Shown: one piece after another, positions 9,709 through 20,590 of the stretch | How the letters are laid out: every line of letters starts with the position of its first letter | Numbering within the stretch: the stretch's first letter is position 1 | Assembly (NCBI GenBank): GCA_963707445.1 | Contig: CAVPPW010000004.1 | Coordinates: 124,001-188,000, forward strand | DNA length: 64,000 nt | From: JALORV01 sp963707445 | GTDB lineage: Bacteria > Pseudomonadota > Gammaproteobacteria > Burkholderiales > Burkholderiaceae_F | Direction of reading: 5' to 3' | Notes under the pieces: generated by a model | The model's database searches: none | Seen by the model: only the letters and a program-made list of their open reading frames with translations | Told to the model about the DNA's origin: nothing | Translations under genes and position numbers: made by a program

Positions 9709-10938
9709 CGCGAACGCCGTCGCCGCGCCGACCTCCAAGCGACGGTCGATTGCGATCATCGCGCTGACCCAGGTCGGCGCGATGGCGCTGTGGTTTTCCG
9801 CGTCGGCCGTCGTGCCTTCGCTGGTCGCGGAGTACGCGCTGTCGCCGACGATGCAGGCCGCACTGACCAGCGCGGTGCAGGCCGGCTTCGTCGTCGGTTG
9901 CCTCGTCAGTGCGTTCTTCGGCCTCGCCGACCGGCTCGATCCGCGCCGCTTCATTGCGGCCGCCGCGCTGCTCGGCGCCGTGGCCAATGCACTGCTGCTG
10001 GTCGATCGACCCGACGACGGTGGCCGCGCCGCTGCTGCGCTTCGTGACCGGAGTCGCGATGGCCGGCGTCTACCCGGTCGGCATGAAGCTCGCCTCGACC
10101 TGGGCCCGGGGCGACATGGGACTGATGGTGGGCATCCTCGTGGGCGCACTCACCCTCGGATCGGCCACGCCGCATCTGTTCAATCTGCTGGTCGGCGGCG
10201 TCGACTGGCGCATCCCGGTTGCGCTGGCATCGGCGAGTGCCGCCGGCGCCGCACTGCTGATCGGCTTCGCCGGCAATCGGCCCCGCAAGAGCGCCCGCCC
10301 CGCGCTTCGATCCGCACGCCGTGCTGGCGGCATGGCGCGACGTGCCGCTGCGGCTGGCCAACTTGGGCTACCTCGGCCACATGTGGGAACTCTATGCGAT
10401 GTGGGCGTGGATCGTCGTGTTCCTGCACGCGAGCTTCGCACTGACGTTGTCGCAGGACGCCGCTGCGGCGCTCGCGAAGCTCGGCGCGTTCGCCACCGTC
10501 GCGGCCGGCGCGATCGGCTGCGTCGCCGCCGGCTATCTCGCCGATCGCGTCGGGCGCACCGCGATCACGATCGTGTCGATGAGCGTGTCAGGGACCTGCG
10601 CCGTCGTCGTCGGGCTGCTCTACGGCGGGCCGCCAGCACTGCTGATTGCAGTCTGCATCGTCTGGGGCATCTCGATCGTCGCCGATTCGGCCCAGTTTTC
10701 GGCGTCGATCGCCGAGCTGGCGGACCCGACCCGCGTCGGCACGATGCTGACCGTGCAGACCGCGATGGGATTCACGTTGACTCTGCTGACGATCCATTTG
10801 ATGCCGGTCTGGATCAACGCGCTCGGCTGGAGATTCGCGTTCGCGCCGCTCGCGATCGGTCCGGCGCTCGGCGTCTGGGCGATGGCGCGGCTGCGGGCGC
10901 ACCCGCGCGCCCGCGCACTCGCGGGCGGCCGCCGCTGA
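9692..10938 (+). CDS. MFS transporter, frameshifted
   Basis: A major facilitator superfamily transporter of about 415 residues with twelve hydrophobic segments over three reading frames. The first block has IIALTQVGAMALWFSASAVV and, between helices 2 and 3, ADRLDPRR, the position of the MFS motif A. The second block has VTGVAMAGVYPVGMKLA. The third has AGYLADRVGRTAITIVSMSV, the repeat motif of the C-terminal half. Shifts lie near 10008 and near 10305. The ATG at 9692 overlaps the 3' end of the GT2 gene. The substrate is unknown, and export of a sugar or lipid precursor would be speculation. Confidence 0.8.
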
Positions 10939-10955
10939 TGCGATCCCGGACTGCG

Positions 10956-12624
10956 CTAATGCGCGCACTGCGGCACCGTGCGCTGCGCGGTGCAGAGGTC
11001 CCGGTCGAACCAGATCTCGAAGGTGTCGGTGGCCGGCCTGGCGTTGCGCAGCGTCTGCACCGGTACCGTCTCGCCATCGGCGTCGCGGACCACCTTCGCC
11101 AGCCAGCGCGCAAAGCCGCGCTCGCTCTTGCCCTGCACCCGCACCTCGCTGCGCGACGGCGACCGCGCCCTGCGACCAGCTCGATGCCGGGCGCGTCATA
11201 GCCGGCCGCGCGCAGGCGCACCGCCAGCGCCTCGGCGATCGGCCGCTGCGCCTCGTTGGCGATCTGGATGAACGCGACCGGCCGCTGATCGGCCGCGGCG
11301 TTGATCAGCGCCTGCACCTTCTCGGCCTGTGCGGCGGTGGACTTGCCCTCGGTGACGCGCGTTTCAGCAGACGCTCGATATCGGTCCGGTTGACGAGCAG
11401 CGTGGCCGGTGAGGCCGGCTGCAGCAGCACCAGCGTGTTGACGACGCCGGATTGCAGCGCCGTCGGTCAGCTTGCCCGGACTCGCATCCAGGCGGTCGAG
11501 CGCGGCACCGACCGCGAGCGGTACTGCATCGGAAATCAGGTCGGGATCGGTCACCAGCGAGGTGGTCGCCGTCGATCCGGGCCTCGCTGTCATCACCGAA
11601 CATCTGCTCGACCAGTCCGGCGGCGCGGCTGCGCACATCGGGCGCCGGCGGCAGCCGCGGAATGCGCGCGACCGGCAGCGGCGCCGCGGTGGCGGTAGTG
11701 ACGGTCGTCGGCGGCTGCGCCGAGGGGCGCGGCCGGTCAGGCGCCGGCAGTCTTCGGCGGCGGCTCGCTGCCCTTCTCCGGCTCGATCGGGGGCGGCGGC
11801 GCCTCGGTTGCGCGGGCCACGGCGGTCGGCTCGTTTCGCCGGCGTAAGCGAGCGAACACGTGCGGTCGCGTCGGCGAGTTGAGCCTCGTCGAGACCCTCA
11901 CGGTCGCGCACAGCGCGCTCGAACGCGGCGCGCGCCAGGTCGGGCTCGCCCAGCTGCGCATAGACGTGGCCGAGGTAGTAGCGCGCGCGCGCATTGCCGG
12001 GCACGTGCTCGAGCGCATCCAGGTAGATAGTTGCGCGCGGCCTGCAGGTTCGGCTCGCGGCCGAAATGCTCCTCGAGGCCAAGCCCCAGGTTGCGGCGCG
12101 ACTCGCTGGCGTTCCAGGCATTCCAGGCGAACAAGCCGACGAGCACGCCCAGCAGCACGGCCGTCGCGCCGATGACGGCCTGTCGCTGCCAGCGCGGCCG
12201 CGGCAGGCGCGGCGCCGGACGTGGAGAAGTCGGCTGTCCGAGACGCTTGCGCACCTCGTTCGCGACGTCGATGAACGCGGGATCGTCGGCTGCGCCGCTC
12301 CAGTCGAGCAGATCGAGCGCATGGATCTGGCCGAAGCCGAGCGGCGGCACGACCGCCTCGATGCGCACCGGCAGCAGCTTGCCCGCCTCGAGCGCGCGCA
12401 TCGATTCGTCGCGCACGAAGCTCGACCGTCCCGACGGCTCGGACCACAGCACGATGACGACATGCGCCTCGGCGAGCTGCTGCTCGATGACTTCGGAGAA
12501 CTCGGAACCGCCGGGCAGTTCGCGATCCCACCAGACATCGACGCCGAGTGCGCCGAGCGCGCTCGCGACCCGCTCCGCCGTGTCGCGGTTTTCGCGCGCG
12601 TAACTGATGAAGAGCTGAGCTCAA
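10956..12624 (-). CDS. TIR-domain protein with TM segment and TPRs, multiply frameshifted
   Basis: A protein of about 550 residues seen only by joining several frames. The N terminus is a TIR domain (TIR_2 type): LFISYARENRDTAERVASAL, DVWWDRELPGGSEFSEVIE, VVIVLWSEPSGRSSFVRDES and LLPVRIEAV. The Glu in the RDES segment sits where TIR NADases carry their catalytic Glu. A transmembrane helix (AVIGATAVLLGVLVGLFAW) follows. TPR-like repeats come next (NARARYYLGHVYAQLGEPDLARAAFERAV), then a proline-rich linker and a C-terminal alpha/beta region ending CTAQRTVPQCAH. The start is uncertain; a TTG at 12624 lies one frame off. At least five shifts are needed. It lies downstream of dnaE in the same direction. 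It may act in signalling or as a scaffold; an NADase role is unproven. Confidence 0.7.
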
Positions 12625-12734
12625 CGGTCGCGATCTCGGCTGAAAGCGGCGCGCGACAATGGCGCGCGCGGCCGCGTTTGCGCCATCCCGCTGACGCGCG
12701 AGCGGCCGCGGCGACGCGCGGCGGCAACGTGCAG

Positions 12735-15700
12735 CTACCGCGCGTAGGTGAATTGCGCGCGCCGCACCCGCGTCTGCCCGCAGAGGTCCGTGATCAGTCG
12801 ATCGTCCGGCCGCACGCGCCAGTCTTCGGGCAGCGCGACGTCGACGGTGCCTGATGCGTTGCTGTAGGAGACGATGACGCGGCAGCCGCCATTGCCGTTG
12901 CCGTTGGCCTGCACGCGATAGGCGCTGAGCGCCTCGCGCAGGCCCGCCGCATCTGCGGCGCCCTCGAGCTCGATGTGCAGTCGGGCAGCCGCCCTGGCGC
13001 GCGCTTCGGTCAGGTCCATGATGTCGTCGGCCGAGATCGACAGGCGCTGCGCGAACTCGTCGAAGCGTACGCGGCCGACGACGAAGATCAGCTGGTCCTC
13101 CTTCAGCAACAGCGCGCGCTTGCGGTCGTAGAGCTCGGAGAACACCATCAGTTCGAGCTGCGCGGTCGCGTCGTCCAGCACGACAACACCCATGCGGCCG
13201 CGCCGCGTGTTCTGACTGCGCGCCGAGACGATGACGCCCGTGAGCTTGACCTGGTCACGCGCCTGACGCAGTTCCGCCAGCGGTGTCGGCGCGAGCTTGC
13301 GCGCCTCGGCCGCGTATTCGCGAAACAGGTGGCCGGAGAAGTAATAGCCGAGCGCGAGCTTCTCGTTGGAGAGCTTCTCGCGCTCGCTCCAGCGGGTCGC
13401 CTTGACGTACTCGATATGGCGCGCGCCGTCGCCGCCGCCGAACAGGCTCGCCTGCCCGACGCTGGCCGCCGCGCTCTCGGCCGCGTCGATCGCGCGCCCG
13501 ACGGTGGCGAGCAGCGCCGCACGATCATCGTGCAGACGATCGAACGCTCCCGCGCGCACCAGCGCCTCGACCACGCGGCGATTGACCAGGTGCTTGTCGA
13601 CCCGGGCGCGTGAGATCGAAGAGATCGGAAAATGCGCCGCCGCTCGCACGCGCCGCCAGAATCGCCTCGATCGCGCCCTGCCCGGTGCCCTTGATCGCGC
13701 CAAGGCCGTAGCGGATCGTCTTCATGTCGACCGGCTCGAAACCCCAGGCGCCGGCATTGATGTCCGGCGCCTGCACGCTGAGGCCGAGCGCCTTGCAGTC
13801 CTCGATCAGGTCCTTGACCTTGTCGGTGTCGTCCTTCACCGCGGTCAGGTTGGCGGCCATGAACGCGGCCGGATAGTGCGCCTTGAAGTACGCGGTCTGG
13901 TAGGCGACCACCGCGTACGCCGCCGAGTGGCTCTTGTTGAAGCCGTAGCCGGCGAACTTCTCCATCAGGTCGAAGAGTTCGGTCGCGGTGCGCGCGTCCA
14001 CGCCCTGCCTGCCCGCTCCGTCGACGAAGATCGAGCGGTGCGTCGCCATTTCCTCGGGCTTCTTCTTGCCCATCGCGCGCCGCAGCAGGTCGGCGCTGCC
14101 GAGCGAATAGCCGCCGACGACCTGCGCGATGCGCATGACCTGCTCCTGGTACACCATCACGCCGTAGGTCTCGGCCAGGATCGGCTCGATCGACGGATGC
14201 AGGTACGCGACACGCTGGCGGCCGTGCTTGCGCTCGATGAAGTCCGGGATCAGGTCCATCGGACCCGGCCGGTAGAGCGCGTTGAGCGCGATCAGGTCCT
14301 CGAGGCGGTCCGGCTTCGCCCGCTTCAGCAGTTCGCGCATGCCGCGCGATTCAAACTGGAAGATCGCCGCAGTCGCCGCCTGCTTGAAGACCTCGTAGGT
14401 CTTCGCATCGTCGAGCGGCAGCGTCTCCAGCGTCAGCGTGAACGCCGGGTCGAGCCGACGCACGTACTCGAGCGTCAGCGCCAGGATCGTCAGCGTCGTC
14501 AGGCCGAGGAAGTCGAACTTCACCAGGCCGATCGCCTCGACATCGTCCTTGTCGAACTGGCTGATCGCGGCATCCTGCGCGCCCGGCGCGCAGTACAGCG
14601 GGCAGAAGTCGGTGAGCTTGCCCGGCGCGATCAGCACGCCGCCGGCATGCATGCCGACGTTGCGCGTCAGCCCTTCGAGCGGGCGCGCCAGCGCGATCAG
14701 TTCCTGGTGTTCCTCGTCGCTCGCCACCGCGTCGGCGAAGGCCGGCTCCTCCTTCAGCGCGCGATCCAGCGTCCACGGATCGGCCGGGTTGTGCGGAATC
14801 AGCTTCGACAGCTGGTCGCACTTGGTGTACGGCAGGTCGAGCACGCGGCCGGCGTCGCGCACGACGGCCTTCGCCCCAAGCGTGCCGAAGGTCGCGATCT
14901 GCGACACGGCATCGTGCCCGTACTTGCGCTTCACGTAGTCGATCACGCGGTCGCGGTTGTCCTGGCAGAAGTCGATGTCGAAGTCCGGCATCGACACGCG
15001 CTCCGGATTCAGGAAGCGTTCGAACAGCAGTCCGTAGCGCAGCGGATCGAGGTCGGTGATGCCCAGCGAGTACGCGACCAGCGAGCCGGCTCCGGAACCT
15101 CGTCCGGGCCCGACCGGAATACCGTCCTTTTTCGCCCAGTTGATGAAGTCCGCAACGATCAGGAAGTAGCCGGAAAAGCCCATCTTCGCGATCGTCTTCA
15201 GCTCGAGGTCGAGGCGTGTCTCGTACTCGGAGCGTCGTGCTTCGCGCGCGCGCTCGTCCGGAAAGAGCGCCTCGAGCCGGCGCTGCAGACCCGCCGCGGT
15301 GAGGTCGCGGCAGTGATCGTCGAGCGTCACACCCGCGGGAGTCGGGTAGCGCGGCAGCTGTGGCTTGCCGAGTTCGAGCGTCAGGTTGCAGCGACGCGCG
15401 ATCTCGGCCGCGTTCACCAGAGCCGCCGGCACGTCGGCGAAAAGCTCTTCCATTTCGGCGCGCGTCTTGAAGTACTGCTCGCGCGTGAACGGACGCGGCC
15501 GTCGCGGGTCAGCGAGCGTGTAGCCCTCCGCGATGCAGAAGCGCGCCTCGTGCGCGCGAAAATCATCGGGCGCGAGGAACTGGATCGGATGCGTCGCCAC
15601 CACCGGAAGGTGCTGGCGCAGCGCCAGCGCCAGCGACGCCTGCGTGCACGCCGCGTCGCGCGCCTCGCCGGTGCGCTGCAGCTCGAGGTAAAAGCGGCCG

Positions 15701-16201
15701 GAAAAGAGAGCAGCAAGCCGCTGCGCCGCAAGCGTCGCCGCATCGGCCCGGCCGGCCATCAGATGCATCGCCGACCTCGCCATGCCGCGCACCCGAGAGC
15801 GCGATCAGGCCCGCAGCGTGCGCACCTGCATCAGCTTCCAGCCAGGCGAGCCGCATTTCGGCGCGGTTGCGATGCTGGTTCTCGAGGAACGCCCGCGTCA
15901 GCAGCGCGCACAGGTTGAGATAGCCGCGACGGTCCTGCACCAGCAGCAGCAGGCGGTGCGGGTTGTCGCGCTCGGTGTCGTTGGTGACCCAGACATCGCA
16001 GCCCAGGATCGGCTTGACCCCGCGCTTGCGCGCAGCCTGGTAGAAGCGGACCGCTCCAAAGAGGTTGGAGCTGTCGGTGAGGGCGAGCGCTCCTTGCCCG
16101 TCCGCCGCAGCCTTGGTCACCGCGTCGTCGATGCGCACGATGCCGTCGACGACCGAGAACTCCGAGTGCAGACGAAGATGGACGAACTGCTTACCGCTCA
16201 T
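12735..16201 (-). CDS. dnaE: DNA polymerase III alpha subunit, frameshifted
   Basis: The replicative polymerase catalytic subunit, about 1155 residues. The N-terminal PHP domain begins SGKQFVHLRLHSEFSVVDG with LALTDSSNLFGAV; the polymerase core has GPGRGSGAGSLVAYSLGI and the catalytic acidic motif MPDFDIDFCQDNR. NVGMHAGGVLI, FEKFAGYGFNKSHSAAYA-like text and the C-terminal OB fold (VKLTGVIVSARSQNTRRGRMG) follow. Two frameshifts, near 15775 and 13620, break the frame. For an essential gene this strongly implies sequence error. The ATG at 16201 gives the normal N terminus. A perfect DnaA box lies 34 bases upstream of the start. Confidence 0.95.
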
Positions 16202-16234
16202 GCGGGAATTCTGCCACCCGACCTGGCGTGCGAC

Positions 16235-16243
16235 TGTGGATAA
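16235..16243. promoter_or_regulatory. DnaA box upstream of dnaE
   Basis: TGTGGATAA is the exact reverse complement of the strong DnaA box TTATCCACA. It lies in the 182-base gap between the divergent dnaE and DUF4124 genes, 34 bases before the dnaE ATG, where it would overlap or adjoin the dnaE promoter. A single 9-mer can arise by chance. Its position suggests possible DnaA control of dnaE. No cluster of boxes typical of an origin is present. Confidence 0.4.
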
Positions 16244-16383
16244 CCTCGCCTTGCGTCCACAGAGTACCGCCAATTGATTGAAATCAGGCAAAGCGATGGA
16301 AAGACGGTGTTATCTGCGTCGTCCGGTGCCATCGCCGGAGCGTTACCGTGGTTATCGTCGGGACAGCTCCGAAGGAGAAATCT

Positions 16384-16878
16384 ATGCTGCGTTTACTGCT
16401 GGTAGCCGGCCTTGCCTTGAGCGGGCGCGGTGGCTGCGCAGACCATCTACAAGGTGCAGACGCCCGACGGCAGCATTCTCTTTACCGACTCGCCGCCTGC
16501 CGGCAGCAAGGTACTCGAGGAGCGCGCGGTGAAGCCCGTTTCGAAAGCCCGCGAAGACGACGAGCAACGCGCCATCACGACCGATCACGCTGCCCGGCAC
16601 CGGGCCGGACCCCAGCGTCCCGCTCGTCGCGCCCAAGGCTCAATTCGCTCGACACAGCGATGCAGGAGATCGCATCGGCTGAAACGGCCGTTCAGGTGGC
16701 CAAGCGCCGCCTTGAACTCGGACGCGAACCGCAGCCGGGAGAGCGCCTCGGACTGGCGGGCGGTGGCACGCGGCTGTCACCGGACTACGAAGCGCGAGTC
16801 GCGGGCCTGGAGCGTGAAGTGGCCGAAGCCGAGGCGCGGCTGGCCAAGGCCTACGCGGCGCGTAACGCGGCACGCTGA
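16384..16878 (+). CDS. Secreted DUF4124-type protein with coiled coil, frameshifted
   Basis: A small exported protein of about 165 residues. A signal peptide (MLRLLLVAGLALS) is followed, after a frame change near 16425, by AAQTIYKVQTPDGSILFTDS. This matches the DUF4124 domain, a beta-rich periplasmic module common in beta- and gammaproteobacteria. After a charged linker and another frame change near 16640, the C-terminal 80 residues are helical and charged (EARVAGLEREVAEAEARLAKAY) and should form a coiled coil. The ATG has a GGAG site (GAAGGAGAAATCT). Divergent from dnaE. Function unknown. Confidence 0.7.
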   Translation: MLRLLLVAGLALSGRGGCADHLQGADARRQHSLYRLAACRQQGTRGARGEARFESPRRRRATRHHDRSRCPAPGRTPASRSSRPRLNSLDTAMQEIASAETAVQVAKRRLELGREPQPGERLGLAGGGTRLSPDYEARVAGLEREVAEAEARLAKAYAARNAAR

Positions 16879-16906
16879 GCTCGTCAACGCGCCGTCGGAC
16901 CGCTGC

Positions 16907-17471
<565 letters not shown>

Positions 17472-17612
17472 CTCGTCACGGAGCCGCACCGGCGCGGTCG
17501 TCAATGGTTCAGCTTCACCCGAAGACGCGATTGTAGGGCGCCGGGCAGAAGCGGCCCGGCCGTTAGACTCTGACCCGGCTCCGGTCCCGACAGATCGCGT
17601 AAGGTTCATGCC

Positions 17613-18740
17613 ATGAAACTGCGGTGGACACCCGCGCGCGTCGGCGATGCGCTGCACGAGGTCGACACACCGGCATTGGTGCTCGATCTCGACCGCTTCG
17701 AGGCCAATCTCGAGCGCCTGATGCGCTCCTCTACCGTGCGCGGCATGCGCGTGCGGCCGCACGCCAAGAGCCACAAGTGCGTCGAGATCGCGCGGCGGCA
17801 GATGGCGGCCGGCGCTGTCGGCATCTGCTGCCAGAAGGTGTCCGAGGCCGAAGTCTTCCTGGCCGGCGGCATCGAAGACGTACTGGTCAGCAACGAGATC
17901 ATCGGCAAGCGCAAGGTCACGACGCTGGCTTCGCTGGCGGTGCGCTACCCGAAGGCGAAGCTCGGCGTCTGCGTCGACGACGTGAAGCAGGTGCGGCAGC
18001 TGGCCACTGCGTGCCGGGCGCTGTCGGCCGAACTCGACGTGTACATCGAGCTCGATGTCGGCCATGGTCGCGCCGGGGTGGCGGACACCGCGTCGGTCGT
18101 CGACCTCGCGCGCGAGATCAAGCTGCACCGGAACCTGCGGCTGCGTGGACTGCAGGCCTACTACGGATCGGCGCAGCACCGCCGCACGGTACGCGAACGA
18201 CGCCAGGCGATCACGCTCGCCGCCGGCCTTGCCGGCGCGGCGCGCGACGGCCTGCTGGCCGAAGGCCTCGGCTGCGACATCGTCACCGGCGGGGGCACCG
18301 GCACGTTTCCGTATGAAACCGGCAGCGGCGTCTACAACGAAGTCCAGCCCGGCTCGTATGTGCTGATGGACGTCGACTACGGCAAAAACGAATTCGATCC
18401 GATCGCGCCCGCCTTCGAACCGGCGCTTTATATCCTGTCGTCGGTGATGAGCGCGCGCGGCGACCGCGTCACGCTCGATGCCGGGCTCAAGGCGTTTTCG
18501 ACCGACTCCGGCCCCGCAATGCCGGCCTTCGACGGATGGCAGGTACGCGGCGTATCCGACGAGCACACGATCCTGATTCGCGTCGGCAACGAAGGACCCA
18601 ATCTGGTGCTGGGCGACAAGCCGCTGCTGATTCCAGGCCATATCGACCCGACCGTGAACCTGCATGACGTCATCGTCGTGTCGCGCAACGACGTCGTCGT
18701 CGATCTGTGGCCGATCGACGCGCGCGGCGCGGTGTTCTGA
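17613..18740 (+). CDS. D-threonine aldolase-like PLP enzyme (DSD1 family)
   Basis: An intact 375-residue fold-type III PLP enzyme of the DSD1/D-threonine aldolase family, related to alanine racemase. It cleaves D-threonine or similar D-3-hydroxyamino acids to glycine and an aldehyde. The PLP lysine lies in VRPHAKSHKCVEIARRQ near residue 58. The C-terminal GHIDPTVNLHD carries the H-x-D metal pair typical of D-threonine aldolases; D-serine dehydratases of the same family have H-x-C. Phosphate-binding text VTGGGTGTFPYE is present. It stands alone between dcd and the convergent cytochrome operon. D-3-hydroxyaspartate aldolase is an alternative. Confidence 0.85.
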   Translation: MKLRWTPARVGDALHEVDTPALVLDLDRFEANLERLMRSSTVRGMRVRPHAKSHKCVEIARRQMAAGAVGICCQKVSEAEVFLAGGIEDVLVSNEIIGKRKVTTLASLAVRYPKAKLGVCVDDVKQVRQLATACRALSAELDVYIELDVGHGRAGVADTASVVDLAREIKLHRNLRLRGLQAYYGSAQHRRTVRERRQAITLAAGLAGAARDGLLAEGLGCDIVTGGGTGTFPYETGSGVYNEVQPGSYVLMDVDYGKNEFDPIAPAFEPALYILSSVMSARGDRVTLDAGLKAFSTDSGPAMPAFDGWQVRGVSDEHTILIRVGNEGPNLVLGDKPLLIPGHIDPTVNLHDVIVVSRNDVVVDLWPIDARGAVF

Positions 18741-18775
18741 CGCGCGCCGCATCCCTCATAAACACTGCCCACCCC

Positions 18776-18798
18776 GCTGCCACTGATGCTCTGGCAGC
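18776..18798. terminator. Possible bidirectional hairpin between convergent genes
   Basis: A perfect 7-base inverted repeat (GCTGCCA ... TGGCAGC) with a 9-base loop lies between the aldolase stop and the stop of the convergent cytochrome c gene. There is no T tract on either side, so intrinsic termination is uncertain. Confidence 0.35.
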
Positions 18799-18836
18799 CT
18801 CCGTTAGACCGGAAGCGGCATTCGGCCCGTGGGCTC

Positions 18837-19247
18837 CTATGGACGAACGCGGCAGTGCTCCGGAGCAGCGGCCTGGCGCATCCAAGCAATCAGGTCGGCG
18901 CGCTCGGCCGCGTCCTTGACGCCCGCGTAGCTCATCGCCGTGCCCGGAACTGTTTTAAGCGGCTCCTGCAAGAACTTGTCCAACGTACGCTCGTTCCAGA
19001 CGATGCCGGACTTCCGCATCGCGGTCGAATAGCCGTCGTAGCCGGGGGCCGAGCCGGCGCGTCGGCCGAACAGGCCGCAGTGCTGCGGGCCGGTCCGGTT
19101 GCCTTCGATGGAGTGGCAAGCGGAACAGCGTTCGTAGATCTGCTCGCCGCGTCGGAGCGCATCCGGATCCCGCGCTGCGCCGGAGGCCGCGAACGTAACG
19201 ACGAGAGCCGCGCCGAGGATGGCCGCACGAATGCGGCCACCATTCAC
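18837..19247 (-). CDS. Secreted class I c-type cytochrome
   Basis: An intact 136-residue periplasmic cytochrome c of the cytochrome c2 type. The signal peptide spans about residues 1-25. The heme site ERCSACHSIEGNRTGPQHCG supplies C-x-x-C-H. VPGTAMSYAGVKDAAERADLIAWM near the end carries the axial Met and the C-terminal helix. It is the third gene of an ECF sigma/ferritin-like/cytochrome operon; its ATG overlaps the ferritin-like stop. It is likely an electron carrier for or from the periplasmic partner encoded next to it. Confidence 0.9.
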   Translation of the reverse strand: MNGGRIRAAILGAALVVTFAASGAARDPDALRRGEQIYERCSACHSIEGNRTGPQHCGLFGRRAGSAPGYDGYSTAMRKSGIVWNERTLDKFLQEPLKTVPGTAMSYAGVKDAAERADLIAWMRQAAAPEHCRVRP

Positions 19248-19831
19248 GACACGAACGCCTGCGGCACCGGAGTCTCGCCGAGAACATGACGCAGAACAGC
19301 CAAGTGCATTGCCTCGTCGCCCAGGATGCTGGCTGCAACTTTCGCGAGTTCACGGTCCGCAAATAGCGGCACTGCGCCCAGGTATGCGGACACGGCGCCC
19401 TTCTCCAGCCCGGCGGCGAAGCGGAGCACGTCAGCCTCCGCCTTGAGCTTTTCCACGGGGAACATGTACTGTGACTTCGCCGAAACGGGCGTACCTCCCA
19501 GCTTGCGCAATGCCCCGGCGAGCGCAGAGGCGTGTTCCTTATGGTGCCCCTGGAATTGTTGCGCCACCGCCAGCGCCGGTTTGCCGAGCAGACCGCTTTC
19601 GGCACCGACCTGATAGGCCGCGATCGCCTCGAACTCGGCGCCGAGCGCAGTGTTGAGGATGCGCACATCCGACTCAAGCGCTTTCGCATCGGCCTTTGAC
19701 CCGGCCGCAAGCGCGTCACGCCCGGCGAGCAGTGCAATGGCACTCGCAGAGAGCACCGCGCCGGAGACAGCCAATGCGCGCCGGCGCGAGGCTATGGGCA
19801 CGAGCGGAGGAACCAGCGATACCTGTCTCAT
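19244..19831 (-). CDS. Exported ferritin-like domain protein
   Basis: An intact 195-residue protein with an N-terminal export signal (ASRRRALAVSGAVLSASAIALLA; a twin-arginine-like RRR precedes the hydrophobic stretch). A four-helix ferritin-like domain follows. Putative di-metal ligands are the Glu and His residues in LGAEFEAIAAYQVG, GHHKEHASALAGAL, GLEKGAVSAYLGA and ILGDEAMHLAVLRHVLG, in the E...ExxH order of the superfamily. It is encoded between the sigma factor (37-base gap) and the cytochrome (overlap). This suggests a periplasmic metal- or oxygen-stress function coupled to electron transfer. Confidence 0.8.
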   Translation of the reverse strand: MRQVSLVPPLVPIASRRRALAVSGAVLSASAIALLAGRDALAAGSKADAKALESDVRILNTALGAEFEAIAAYQVGAESGLLGKPALAVAQQFQGHHKEHASALAGALRKLGGTPVSAKSQYMFPVEKLKAEADVLRFAAGLEKGAVSAYLGAVPLFADRELAKVAASILGDEAMHLAVLRHVLGETPVPQAFVS

Positions 19832-19867
19832 TACAGTCTCCTTTACGAACGTTGGCGAATCCCGCCG

Positions 19868-20590
19868 TCAGCGCGGGCGAATCAGTCCTTGCCGCCGCAG
19901 CACGGCAATCACGTTGTTGACTACCGCGTCACAACGCTCGCCGGCAAACGCGAAAATCTCGCTTGAATGCGCCTCGATCTGTGCACCGAGCGCGTCGCGG
20001 AGCAACGCGCGGGCGCGCAGGTAGCGCGTTTTGACCACTTCTTCACTGACCCGCAGGCAGAACGCCGTTTCTTCGACGCTCATCTCTTCGACGGCTCGCA
20101 GGATGAAGACACTTCGGTAAATCGGCGGCAGCCGCCCGATCGCGTGCTGCAGCAGGTCTCGAATCTGGCCTCGTTCGGCAGTCGCGTCAGGGCGTTCGCT
20201 TGGCGGCGAAGAAAGGGACATCGTGTGCTCCGGGGAGGGCTCGGCGGAGAGATCCAGCATGTCGTCGATCTGAACCTGGCGCCCCTTTTTGCGCTGCGAA
20301 TCCAGCGCGACGTTGATAGCAATACGGCAAAGCCAGGTTCCGAGCGCGGCCCCTCCGCGAAAAGAGTCCAGGCCCGTGAAAGCGCGCAGATAGCTTTCCT
20401 GCACGACGTCCTGTGCCTCGGCGTCATCGGCAACAATGCCGCGCGCGGTCCGGAACAGCCGCCGGTTGTGGCGGCGCATGATCAATTCGAACGCTGTGGC
20501 ATCGCCGGACCGGGCCTTCGCCACGAGTCCGAGATCGGCCACTGCGTCTGCAGGTGAGGATGCGGTCGGCACCTCTGGTTTGACTGGCAT
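19868..20590 (-). CDS. ECF-type RNA polymerase sigma factor
   Basis: A 240-residue extracytoplasmic-function sigma-70 protein. Region 2 contains FELIMRRHNRRLFRTARGIV and DAEAQDVVQESYLRAFTGLDSFRGG; region 4 contains AIGRLPPIYRSVFILRAVEEMSVEETAFCL and the recognition helix SEEVVKTRYLRARALL. The open frame continues upstream to 20785. The ATG at 20590 (MPVKPEV) has a GGAG-type site and gives the normal N terminus. No anti-sigma gene is adjacent; the downstream ferritin-like and cytochrome genes are the likely targets. The inter-region linker is longer than usual and Ser/Pro rich. Confidence 0.9.
   Translation of the reverse strand: MPVKPEVPTASSPADAVADLGLVAKARSGDATAFELIMRRHNRRLFRTARGIVADDAEAQDVVQESYLRAFTGLDSFRGGAALGTWLCRIAINVALDSQRKKGRQVQIDDMLDLSAEPSPEHTMSLSSPPSERPDATAERGQIRDLLQHAIGRLPPIYRSVFILRAVEEMSVEETAFCLRVSEEVVKTRYLRARALLRDALGAQIEAHSSEIFAFAGERCDAVVNNVIAVLRRQGLIRPR

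Noticed and set aside
13366..15918. 850-residue plus-strand open frame opposite dnaE
   Set aside because: It is antisense to the DNA polymerase gene, has the Arg/Ala/His-rich composition of a GC-rich shadow frame and no domain.
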